The notes under the pieces: model-generated
What the model was told of the DNA's origin: nothing
Seen by the model: the letters and a program-made list of their open reading frames with translations, nothing else
Databases searched by the model: none
Program-made: the position numbers and the translations under genes
Shown here: piece after piece, positions 8,764-17,066 of the stretch
Numbering within the stretch: position 1 is the stretch's first letter
Layout of the letters: every line of letters begins with the position of its first letter
DNA from: Butyrivibrio sp. NC2007
Lineage (GTDB): Bacteria; Bacillota; Clostridia; Lachnospirales; Lachnospiraceae
Direction: 5' to 3'
NCBI RefSeq assembly: GCF_000421405.1
Contig: NZ_ATWY01000009.1
Span: forward strand, 89,690 to 153,689
DNA length: 64,000 bases

Positions 8764-10491
8764 TTACTGAAGCCTGGTTGTCTCGCCTGCTTCGAACATT
8801 TCCTGTCTCTCGTCGATGATCTCCTGGTAACCTGCATCGAGGTACTTCTGTGAAAGCTCATCGTAAAGAGCATCGAACTCATCAGGCTTGCACATTACAA
8901 GCTGATCACGGTACTCAGGATAGATCTCTTCCTTGAGTGATGTGCCGTACTCTGTTACTGACTCAAGAGCGCCACCGAAGAGGCAATCTACGTTTACGCT
9001 GCCAGCCTCATAGAGTGCAAGCTGTCCCTTGTAGTTAGCAAGGATGTCCTCGTAGAAGTCCTGAGGAAGTCCCTGAGGATTGATAGCCTTGATATCAGAC
9101 TCGATGTCACCGAATGACTTGGAAGCTGTAACTACCATCCAGTAGTCAACGTTGTTGTTGTGACCCTGCTGCTCAGGAAGACCTGACTGATCACCAACTG
9201 CTACAGGATTTCCGTTCTCGTCATAGTTGAAGTTAACACCCTCGATACCCCATGTCATTGTGAAGAGGTTCTCGTCCTGAGCCATCCACTCAAGGTACAT
9301 CTCACCTGCCTTAACCTCGTCAGGTGTTGCGTTGTTAGCAAAACCAACCATTGCGCCGAAGATGTTGTTAGGTCTGAATGCGTTGCTTGATCCCCATGTC
9401 TCATCCTTTACAAGCTTGCTGTCGCAAACCATTACGCCAAGCTCTGCATCAGGGTTGTTCTCATAGAAAGAATTAAGAACATCCATTGTTGATGAAACGT
9501 AACCTGACCACTGGAATGCCTTACCGTTGATGAAGTCAGCGTTTACATCATCTGTGCTTCTGAGGTAGTACTCAGGGTTGAGGTAACCATCGTTGTAGAG
9601 CTCGTTGTTCCACTTAAGAAGTCTCTTCTGAGCCTCTGTTGAAAGAGCAGGAACCTGGTAGTCACCTGTTGTGCACCATGTGAGCTCATCCTGAGGGTAA
9701 TCTCTGAATGAGTAGTTCTGGTCAGCGCCGGCACCTGCTACCTTTGATCCGCTCATAGGATACTGATGTCCGTTCTCAACCATCTTGCCAAGAGCCTCAA
9801 GGAGCTCTGTGTTTGTTGCAGGATATGATCCGTCATAGCCGGCTTCCTTGAGCCAGTCTTTACGATACCATGTTACGAATGTGTAGTTTGTGTTACCGTA
9901 AGGTCTCTTACCAAGAACGATGTAGTCCTCACCGTCAAACTGTGTGTAGCCTGTAAGGCCGTTCTCTTCCATGTTTGCCCAGTATGTAGGAGCGATTGTC
10001 TTGAACTGCTCGAGATCGATGGGCTGAAGGTATCCGTCTGATGCCCATGTAGCAAGCTTGTCATAGTCGTACTCCATGCAAAGAGTAGGAAGTGTGTTTG
10101 TTGAAGCAAGCATAGCGTAGTCAGTCATAACGTCTGAACGTGTGATGCCCACATACTCAACCTTGATGTTGTACTTGTCACCGAAGTTCTCCTGAACCCA
10201 GTTTGTCCAGTAGTTGTTCTCAACGTCTGAGCATCCGTTTCCGTTATCTCCTCTGTCGTAAACAGCTACTCTAAGAGTAACCTGATCTGCAAATGGCTCA
10301 AATCCGTCAACTCCGGGAACCACGTCTGCTGCTGCCTCTGTAGTCTCTGCTGCAGGTGCCTCAGCTGCAGGTGCTTCTGTTGCAGTCTGTGTGTCTTCTG
10401 ACGCTGTAGGAACAGGTCCGTTATTTCCACAAGCTGCAAGCCCCATTACCATACTAGCTGCAAGTATGGCTGATAATACTTTCTTCTTCAT
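8764..10491 (-). CDS. ABC transporter solute-binding lipoprotein (LplA-like, oligosaccharide)
   Basis: Captures sugar oligomers at the outer membrane face and delivers them to the two permeases encoded just upstream. The start at 10491 is chosen because AGGAGG lies 7 bp before it; an in-frame extension upstream lacks a ribosome site. The signal peptide MKKKVLSAILAASMVMGLAACG ends in a lipobox with Cys21, followed by a Thr/Ala/Glu-rich linker to about residue 50. The mature part, about 525 residues, matches the large LplA/YtcQ/YesO-type binding proteins. There is no ATPase gene in the cluster. These systems usually share an MsmK-like ATPase encoded elsewhere. Rhamnogalacturonan oligosaccharide as ligand is inferred from the divergent pectin operon. 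Confidence 0.9.
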   Translation of the reverse strand: MKKKVLSAILAASMVMGLAACGNNGPVPTASEDTQTATEAPAAEAPAAETTEAAADVVPGVDGFEPFADQVTLRVAVYDRGDNGNGCSDVENNYWTNWVQENFGDKYNIKVEYVGITRSDVMTDYAMLASTNTLPTLCMEYDYDKLATWASDGYLQPIDLEQFKTIAPTYWANMEENGLTGYTQFDGEDYIVLGKRPYGNTNYTFVTWYRKDWLKEAGYDGSYPATNTELLEALGKMVENGHQYPMSGSKVAGAGADQNYSFRDYPQDELTWCTTGDYQVPALSTEAQKRLLKWNNELYNDGYLNPEYYLRSTDDVNADFINGKAFQWSGYVSSTMDVLNSFYENNPDAELGVMVCDSKLVKDETWGSSNAFRPNNIFGAMVGFANNATPDEVKAGEMYLEWMAQDENLFTMTWGIEGVNFNYDENGNPVAVGDQSGLPEQQGHNNNVDYWMVVTASKSFGDIESDIKAINPQGLPQDFYEDILANYKGQLALYEAGSVNVDCLFGGALESVTEYGTSLKEEIYPEYRDQLVMCKPDEFDALYDELSQKYLDAGYQEIIDERQEMFEAGETTRLQ

Positions 10492-10536
10492 AGTAATCCT
10501 CCTTTTATTTAAACAAAATTGTTTTCCCATAGTGTA

Positions 10537-11469
10537 TTAGCCCTTCACAGCCCCTATCATAGTACCTTGTACAAAGTATTTCTGAAGGAACGGATATATT
10601 ATGATGATCGGTACAGTTACGAACATAATGCATGCTGCCTGCAGAACTTCGGGTGTTGCCTGTGTGATTCCGCCGGTATCTGCCAGTGATGCGTTCTGAG
10701 CCTCTGTGGCAGATGCAACAAGCTGATAGAGTTTGTACTGGATCATCTTGAGCTCTGAAGATCTTGTGTAGTACATGTTGTCTGCGTATGCATTCCATCT
10801 TCCTACTGCATAGAAGAGTGACAGTGTAGCCAGGATTGGCTTTGAAAGAGGAAGCACAATCTTCCATAGTATCTGGAAGTTTGTTGCGCCATCCAAAAAT
10901 GCTGATTCCTCCAAGCTGTCAGGAATTGTACTCTGGAAGAAGTTCTTCATGATCAGCATGTTGTATGGTGAATAGATAAGTGGCAGTATCAGTACCCAGG
11001 CTGTATCCAGAATTCCAAGCTGGTAATAAAGGATGTACTGAGGGATGATACCTGCTGAGAAGTACATAGGCACCATGAGGATGAATGCCAGAACTCCTCT
11101 TCCTTTAAGTCTCTTTTTTGAAAGCGGATACGCTGCACAGGTGCAGACGATCATTCCAAGAAGAGTAAACACAAGTGTGATGATCACTGAAAATATCATT
11201 GAGTAAGTCATTGAGCTGTCTGCAAATACCTGCTTGAATGCATCGAAGGTGATGTCCTTTGGCAGGAAGTAAACTGACTGACTCATTACTGCTGTGTTAC
11301 CTGAAATTGATTTAGCTGCTACGTGTAAGAACGGAAGCACGCAGGTTGCACAGAGCAGGATGATGACAAGCATCATGATGGCATCGCTTATTCTGAATTT
11401 ATTTACAGCATGCGCTCCGCCGGCGGAGAAACTCTCTTCTGCCGCATTTATTTCTTTTTTCTTAGCCAC
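10537..11469 (-). CDS. Sugar ABC transporter permease (LplC/YtcP-like)
   Basis: Integral membrane permease with about 6 helices and the EAA loop LEESAFLDGATNFQILWKIV, which contacts the ATPase. The start is set at GTG 11469 (VAKKKEINAAEE) because TAGGAGGA lies 8 bp upstream. A longer reading from 11505 would overlap the preceding permease and has no ribosome site. This gives 310 residues, normal for the family. It is the middle gene of the three-gene importer operon, 14 bp after the first permease and 45 bp before the binding protein. Confidence 0.9.
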   Translation of the reverse strand: MAKKKEINAAEESFSAGGAHAVNKFRISDAIMMLVIILLCATCVLPFLHVAAKSISGNTAVMSQSVYFLPKDITFDAFKQVFADSSMTYSMIFSVIITLVFTLLGMIVCTCAAYPLSKKRLKGRGVLAFILMVPMYFSAGIIPQYILYYQLGILDTAWVLILPLIYSPYNMLIMKNFFQSTIPDSLEESAFLDGATNFQILWKIVLPLSKPILATLSLFYAVGRWNAYADNMYYTRSSELKMIQYKLYQLVASATEAQNASLADTGGITQATPEVLQAACIMFVTVPIIIIYPFLQKYFVQGTMIGAVKG

Positions 11470-11482
11470 GATTAAGTTCCTC

Positions 11483-12433
11483 CTATAGTAGTCCGTCTTC
11501 GCCAAGCTTCTTGGCTATTCTGTCTGATAAAAGAACCAGTGCAACACCGATAACTGATTGGAAAAGGCCGACGGCAGTAGCCATACTGAACTTGTTGTTT
11601 CCAATACCTTTATTGAAGATGTACACAGCCAGCTGATACTGGAACTCTTTTACCTGTGTATTTCCAAGGGATGTAAGTCTCTCAAGGTTACTTCCCATTA
11701 CACGTCCAAGGTTCATGATGAGCAGTGTTACGATTGTGCTCCTGATTCCCGGAAGTGTTATATGAAGCATTCTCTGCCAGCGGTTTGCACCGTCGATCAT
11801 GGCTGCCTCATACTGTTCTCCGCTGATACCGGTGATAGCTGCCAGGTAGAGGATCGTGCCCCATCCCATGGACTGCCATACTCCGATGAGGAGGTAGGTT
11901 ATTGCCCAGTGCCATTTCTCATTGAGGAACGGAATTCCCTGGGTGATCATTCCCATCTTCATCATGGCGATGTTTACAAGACCGCTTGTTGGCTTGAACA
12001 TTGTAAGTGCCACGCTTCCGATGATGGCCCAGGATAAGAAGTGAGGAAGGTAAAGAATTGTCTGTGAAACCTTCTTGAATCTCTTATACCTGAGTTCGTT
12101 GAGAATCAGTGCCAGGATGATCGGCATCGGGAATCCTACGAAAAGATCAAGTAAGTTAAATACTATTGAATTTCTAAGGGCTCTTGAGAAGTCCGCATCT
12201 CTGAATACCTTTCTGAAGGTATCAAAGCCAACCCATTTAGAACCCGCATAGCCTTTGGCAGGTTTGTAATCCATGAAGGCCATTCTCAGACCCGGATATG
12301 CACCAAAGCTAAATACTACAACCAAAATAAGTGGAATGAGCAGAAGAAGATATAACTGCCAGTCTCGTTTTAGAGAATGCTTCCAGCTTGAACCGGTAGC
12401 GACTGCTCCCCTACTTTTATTTTTTGCTCCCAT
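11483..12433 (-). CDS. Sugar ABC transporter permease (LplB-like)
   Basis: First gene of the importer operon, 316 residues. After a basic N terminus, six membrane helices begin at LYLLLLIPLILVVVFSF. The EAA loop reads YEAAMIDGANRWQRMLHITL. AAAGGGGAG precedes the ATG. It pairs with the LplC-type permease to form the channel of a type I carbohydrate importer. The 244 bp upstream hold a terminator for the AraC gene and presumably the operon promoter. Confidence 0.92.
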   Translation of the reverse strand: MGAKNKSRGAVATGSSWKHSLKRDWQLYLLLLIPLILVVVFSFGAYPGLRMAFMDYKPAKGYAGSKWVGFDTFRKVFRDADFSRALRNSIVFNLLDLFVGFPMPIILALILNELRYKRFKKVSQTILYLPHFLSWAIIGSVALTMFKPTSGLVNIAMMKMGMITQGIPFLNEKWHWAITYLLIGVWQSMGWGTILYLAAITGISGEQYEAAMIDGANRWQRMLHITLPGIRSTIVTLLIMNLGRVMGSNLERLTSLGNTQVKEFQYQLAVYIFNKGIGNNKFSMATAVGLFQSVIGVALVLLSDRIAKKLGEDGLL

Positions 12434-12620
12434 ATCTCTCTCCCCTTTCTATGGACAATACTAAAGTAATTTACCTCTCCCATCTAATCACTTAGTCAAA
12501 AAAGCTATGCATTTTCACCCATTTATTTTTCGAGTTTATTGTTGATATGTTTACTATTTACACTTAATCGTTTTCGATTTTATGCATTTTGCACAAAGCC
12601 ATTTCTCCGTGGAGCCCAAA

Positions 12621-12650
12621 ATAAAAAGAGCCTCAAGGACTCTTTTTATT
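12621..12650. terminator. Terminator after the AraC regulator gene
   Basis: AAAAAGAG...CTCTTTTT hairpin with an inner CC/GG pair and A/T-rich flanks, able to work in both directions. It separates the AraC gene (stop at 12678) from the importer operon. The remaining 12434-12620 is AT-rich with no gene and should hold the importer promoter; I see no clear -35/-10 pair. Confidence 0.65.
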
Positions 12651-12677
12651 CATCCATTATTCACTATATATGTATAT

Positions 12678-13637
12678 TCACTTTCTTGATTCTGTAAGTT
12701 TCTCAGCCTGAGTCCAGCCTGTATACTTCATTATTGAGGCATTGTCGATCTTGATCATCTTGCGCCTCCACTCTCCTGGCTGAGCGCCCATCTTCTCAGA
12801 GAAATGCCTGTTAAAGCTGGATACTGACCGAAATCCCACTTGCTCTGATATAGAAAGGATCGACTCCTCTGTGGTCCTAAGGAGAATGCAGGACTGAAGG
12901 ATCCTCGTAGTGTTGAGATAGTCCAAAGGACTTGTCTGCATGATCTCGTGGAACACCCTTCTGAAGTGGGTCTGGCTCAAGTGGCACATATTCGCCAGAT
13001 CTTCTATAGGGAAGTTTAACATGTAGTTTTCCCTTATATATTCAAGCGCCGGCATGATGGCGATATCGTTGTCATGGGCAGCTCTCTGGGCGATGCTCTG
13101 CTTCTTTTGCCCCGCATAGACTCTCATCAGTTTCATGAAAAGAGATAACATAAGCCCCTTAACTGCTATCTGATAATTCATCTCCTTGTTCACAAGTTCA
13201 GACAGTATCTGGGTTACAAGGCTGTAGATCTCCTTGTGCTCGGAGCCGTGCAGTATCATCTGAAGATTCTGAGTCATATCATAATATATCTCCCCATATG
13301 GCGAAGATGCGCCAAATATCCCTTTAAAGAGATCATCGGGATTCAGGAAAATATACGACCACAAGCTCGATTCACCCTTGGTACTGTAGGATGTATGAGC
13401 AACGTTCCTTGATATAAAGGTAACATCTCCTGCCTTAAAGGGCACAGGCTCATCCGCAAACTCAATAAATCCGCTATCCTGGTGGCATATACCTATCTCC
13501 AGACAGTTGTGGAAATGAAGCTTGCCGGACTTGACGTCAGAGATATACCATCTGTCTCCAGTCAGCACCAGCACGGGAAAATTGATGGGAAGCTCGTAAT
13601 TTCTGTATTCAATTACTGTTTTCTTGGGCTTTGACAT
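12678..13637 (-). CDS. AraC family transcriptional regulator
   Basis: Sugar-responsive regulator of 319 residues. The N-terminal cupin-like sensing domain (about 1-150) contains HFHNCLEIGIC. The C-terminal double helix-turn-helix (about 205-305) contains IEDLANMCHLSQTHFRRVFHE and ILSISEQVGFRSVSSFNRHF. AAGGAAAAG precedes the start. It lies between the importer operon (same strand, downstream) and the divergent GH105-GH112-CE12-GH28-rhaM operon, the usual position of the activator of a pectin-use locus. The inducer, probably an unsaturated or rhamnose-containing saccharide, is inferred. Confidence 0.9.
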   Translation of the reverse strand: MSKPKKTVIEYRNYELPINFPVLVLTGDRWYISDVKSGKLHFHNCLEIGICHQDSGFIEFADEPVPFKAGDVTFISRNVAHTSYSTKGESSLWSYIFLNPDDLFKGIFGASSPYGEIYYDMTQNLQMILHGSEHKEIYSLVTQILSELVNKEMNYQIAVKGLMLSLFMKLMRVYAGQKKQSIAQRAAHDNDIAIMPALEYIRENYMLNFPIEDLANMCHLSQTHFRRVFHEIMQTSPLDYLNTTRILQSCILLRTTEESILSISEQVGFRSVSSFNRHFSEKMGAQPGEWRRKMIKIDNASIMKYTGWTQAEKLTESRK

Positions 13638-13807
13638 AATCTTTTCCTTAATTTAATAAATATACAGTTCCATTTGGCAAAAAACACGCCTAATAGAAAT
13701 TCTAACCTCAAATAGTTGAAATTGCAAAGTTTTTGTTAGTATATGGAGAGATTTTTCGACCATATGAAAATATACTTTTTGTAAAATAACCATAAAGGGG
13801 CGAAATT
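13638..13807. promoter_or_regulatory. Divergent control region between araC-type gene and pectin operon
   Basis: AT-rich 170-bp gap without a gene. For the plus-strand operon TAAAAT about 25 bp before the start can serve as a -10 box, but no good -35 is present, as expected for an activator-dependent promoter. No exact AraC half-site repeat could be established by eye. Confidence 0.4.
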
Positions 13808-14857
13808 ATGGGCAATCTTATATATGACAAAAAAGGAATAGAAAGCACGATCGACGCAATAGTAAAGCGCACCATGAGAATGGACCTGACCTGGGACTGG
13901 CCCGGAGGAGTGGCTTATTACGGCGTTTGCGAGGCTTATAAGGCCACAGGAAATGAGGAATATATCCTTGCTCTAAAGGATAGGATTGATGAGTATATCG
14001 AGCTCGGCGTTCCATCTTTTACTGTAAATACCTGTGCCATGGGACATGCTCTTTTGTCACTTTATGAGTACTCAGGCGATGAGAAATACCTGGATATCGC
14101 AAAGAGTAAAATCGACTATCTCGAGAATGACGCCCTTAGATTTGGCGACAATGTCCTTCAGCACACAGTCTCTGTAAACAACGATTTCCCGGAGCAGTGC
14201 TGGGCTGACACTCTTTTTATGGCTGCATTTTTCCTGCTTAGAGCGGGAGTTCTTTTAAAAGATGAAAAACTAATTGACGATGCTTTAAACCAGTACTACT
14301 GGCACATCAAATATCTCCAGGATCCGGCGACAGGTCTTTTCTACCACGGTTACAACAACATCACCAAAGACCACATGTCAGGGTTCTTCTGGGGAAGAGC
14401 CAATGCCTGGGCAGCCTACACAATGTCTGAGGTTGGTCGCATTCTTCCGGAGTGCTATTTATACCCTAAGTTCCTGGATATTGTCGGCTCACTGAACGAA
14501 CAGCTTGCAAGCATCAAGCTGCTGCAGACTGAGGACGGTCTTTACAGAACCATCCTTGACGATGAGGAGTCCTATGAGGAGATATCAGCCAGCTGCGGAA
14601 TTGCTGCTGCCATGATAAACAAGGGCAATCCTCTTCACATCAAATACATCAACAAATCAACCAAGGGTATCCTCAAGAACGTATCACCTGACGGAAGAGT
14701 TTTGAACGTCTCCGGTGGCACAGCTGTCATGAAAGACAGAGACGGATACCGTGGTATTTCCAGAGACTGGATCCAGGGTTGGGGACAGGGTCTGGCTCTT
14801 GCATATTTCGCAGGCATCTTAAACTACGACAAGATCAGAAGCGACGGAGCACTTTAA
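13808..14857 (+). CDS. GH105 unsaturated rhamnogalacturonyl hydrolase (YteR/YesR-like)
   Basis: Removes the unsaturated galacturonosyl residue left by rhamnogalacturonan lyase, releasing rhamnose. The protein has 349 residues and the (alpha/alpha)6 barrel pattern, with CWADTLFMAAFFLLRAG (the catalytic Asp is in WAD) and FWGRANAWAAYTMSEV. There is no signal peptide, so it acts in the cytoplasm, like B. subtilis YteR. AAGGGGCG lies upstream of the ATG. It is first in a plus-strand operon with GH112, CE12, GH28 and rhaM, divergent from the AraC regulator. Confidence 0.92.
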   Translation: MGNLIYDKKGIESTIDAIVKRTMRMDLTWDWPGGVAYYGVCEAYKATGNEEYILALKDRIDEYIELGVPSFTVNTCAMGHALLSLYEYSGDEKYLDIAKSKIDYLENDALRFGDNVLQHTVSVNNDFPEQCWADTLFMAAFFLLRAGVLLKDEKLIDDALNQYYWHIKYLQDPATGLFYHGYNNITKDHMSGFFWGRANAWAAYTMSEVGRILPECYLYPKFLDIVGSLNEQLASIKLLQTEDGLYRTILDDEESYEEISASCGIAAAMINKGNPLHIKYINKSTKGILKNVSPDGRVLNVSGGTAVMKDRDGYRGISRDWIQGWGQGLALAYFAGILNYDKIRSDGAL

Positions 14858-14875
14858 TTATTCGGGGGTTAAAAA

Positions 14876-17044
14876 ATGGACAACATCGTAAAGCACACAC
14901 AAGGGGGCTTCACTCTGCCCGGTGAAGCGGGTTATGAAGAGCTTACCCTTGATTTGGCTAAAAAATGGGGCGCAGATGTTATCAGGGACAGTGACGGTAC
15001 TGTTCTTTCAGATGAGATTACAAATTCAGGATATGGGATCTACTCCACTATCTGCATAATCAGGGATCACAATGAATGGGCGAGGAAGAACCCGGACAAG
15101 CTCCAGCAGACCTTCCTCACAACAGCTCCCAAGGTTGCAGAGGATTCAATTTTAACCTTCCACCTGATGGATGATTTCTTTGATCAGCAGTTTAAGATCA
15201 ACGACAGCGCTGACTCAATGAAATACTGGCAGGTCTATGACCGCACCACAGGAAGGGAAGTCAACAGAAATTTCTGGACCTATGAGAAAGAGGCTCAGAA
15301 TGTCATAGTCAACAACATCATTCCATGGCACAAATATACCGTGAGCTTTTTGGCTTACAGGATCTGGGAAGAGATTTCCATGTACAACCACGTGACCAAC
15401 AACTGGGACAAGGAGCATCTGATGCAGATTGATCCTGTATATCCCCAAACCAGAGAGTACCTGAAGGACTGGCTTACAAACTGGTGCAAGGAGCATCCGG
15501 CCACAACAGTTGTACGTTTTACATCCATGTTCTACAACTTCGTATGGATGTGGGGAAGCAGCCCAAGAAACCGCAATCTTTTCACTGACTGGGGTTCCTA
15601 CGACTTCACCGTAAGTCCCAAGATGCTGGATGACTTTGCGGAGAGCTACGGATATAAGCTCACAGCCGAGGATTTCATAAACACCGGACTTCTTCACCCA
15701 ACGCACCTTCCGCCTGTCAAGACACAGAGAGACTACATGAACTTTGTAAATCAGTTCGTTGTCTCCTTCGGAAAAGAGCTTGTGGACATCGTTCACAGCT
15801 TTGGCAAAAAGGCATATGTCTTTTACGATGACAGCTGGGTTGGAATTGAGCCATACGGTAAGCGCTTTAAGGAGTTTGGCTTTGACGGACTTATCAAGTG
15901 CATCTTCTCAGGCTATGAAGTAAGACTCTGCGCAGGAGTTGACGTGCCGGTTCACGAGATAAGGCTTCACCCTTACCTGTTCCCTGTGGGACTTGGCGGA
16001 CTTCCGACTTTCTCAAAGGGCGGCGATCCAGCCAGAGATGCAGCTCTTTACTGGAGAAGCGCCCGTCGTGCTCTTCTTCGTGCCAAAATAGACAGAATAG
16101 GTCTTGGCGGATACCTTCACCTGGTGCAGGATTTCCCGGACTTTGTAGAATATATCGCAACAATCTCAGATGAGTTCAGGCAGATAAAAGAGCTTCATGA
16201 AGAAGGCGCACCTTACGTCCTCCCGATCAAGGTCGCAGTACTTCACTCCTGGGGAAAACTGCGTAGCTGGACTTTGTCAGGCCATTTCCATGAAACCTAC
16301 ATGCATGACCTGATCCACATAAACGAGACCCTCTCCGGTCTTCCCGTCGATGTTACATACATCGATTTCGACGACTTAAAGAGCATGGATCTAACGGATA
16401 TAAATGTCATCATCAACGCAGGTTCTGCAGGAACAGCATGGTGCGGCGCAGAGAGTTGGAATGACCCGGTTGTGGAAGAAGTCCTCACCGAATGGGTTAG
16501 CGCAGGCGGATGCTTTATCGGCGTCAACGAGCCATCATCAACAGGCGAGAAGGATTTCAGATTCAGAATGTCAGGCGTCCTTGGCGTAAACAGAGACAGC
16601 GACTACAAGTCCTGCATGGGCAAATGGGCCTTTGTGGATGACAACTCAGAAGGCATTATTCCTGAGGGTAGCCACATCCCTCTTCGCGGCAAGGTTCACC
16701 TTACCGACGGCGCAGCAAAAGTTATCAGGTCAAAAGACGGTTACCCTCTCCTTACAGTAAATGACTTCGGAAGAGGAAAAGGAATCTACCTCTCAACCTT
16801 TGAGAACGCGCCCGAGAACTACAGGCTTCTTCTCAACATTCTGCTGTATGCTTGCGGACTTTCCTTTGATCACAAGTATGTCACCGACAATCCAATGGTT
16901 GAGTGCGCATTCTTTGAGAGCAGCAAGAAACTCATTGTCATCAACAACTCAGAGAGCAAGCAGTCAGCAACCATCGTCACAGACAGCGGTGAGTTTAAGG
17001 CAAAAGACATTGCTCCGCTTGCCACGGCAATCTACGACCTATGA
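14876..17044 (+). CDS. GH112 phosphorylase, probably D-galactosyl-beta-1,4-L-rhamnose phosphorylase
   Basis: Phosphorolyses a beta-galactoside disaccharide to alpha-galactose 1-phosphate plus the acceptor sugar, saving ATP. The length of 722 residues is standard for GH112 and the TIM barrel with YVFYDDSWVGIEPYG (acidic catalytic region near residue 320) is recognisable, as is RTFGLGG-like RIGLGGYLHLVQDFPDF. GH112 includes lacto-N-biose/galacto-N-biose phosphorylases and the galactosyl-rhamnose phosphorylase of Clostridium phytofermentans. The neighbours act on rhamnogalacturonan and one is rhamnose mutarotase, so the galactosyl-rhamnose activity is favoured. That subfamily choice is inference. 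GGGGG precedes the ATG, 18 bp after the GH105 stop. Confidence 0.88.
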   Translation: MDNIVKHTQGGFTLPGEAGYEELTLDLAKKWGADVIRDSDGTVLSDEITNSGYGIYSTICIIRDHNEWARKNPDKLQQTFLTTAPKVAEDSILTFHLMDDFFDQQFKINDSADSMKYWQVYDRTTGREVNRNFWTYEKEAQNVIVNNIIPWHKYTVSFLAYRIWEEISMYNHVTNNWDKEHLMQIDPVYPQTREYLKDWLTNWCKEHPATTVVRFTSMFYNFVWMWGSSPRNRNLFTDWGSYDFTVSPKMLDDFAESYGYKLTAEDFINTGLLHPTHLPPVKTQRDYMNFVNQFVVSFGKELVDIVHSFGKKAYVFYDDSWVGIEPYGKRFKEFGFDGLIKCIFSGYEVRLCAGVDVPVHEIRLHPYLFPVGLGGLPTFSKGGDPARDAALYWRSARRALLRAKIDRIGLGGYLHLVQDFPDFVEYIATISDEFRQIKELHEEGAPYVLPIKVAVLHSWGKLRSWTLSGHFHETYMHDLIHINETLSGLPVDVTYIDFDDLKSMDLTDINVIINAGSAGTAWCGAESWNDPVVEEVLTEWVSAGGCFIGVNEPSSTGEKDFRFRMSGVLGVNRDSDYKSCMGKWAFVDDNSEGIIPEGSHIPLRGKVHLTDGAAKVIRSKDGYPLLTVNDFGRGKGIYLSTFENAPENYRLLLNILLYACGLSFDHKYVTDNPMVECAFFESSKKLIVINNSESKQSATIVTDSGEFKAKDIAPLATAIYDL

Positions 17045-17066
17045 TATTAACAAACGGGGAACGACC

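Noticed and set aside
16761..17066. N-terminal extension of the CE12 protein
   Set aside because: Ser/Thr/Arg-rich out-of-frame shadow of GH112. The true start is ATG 17067 after the GH112 stop.
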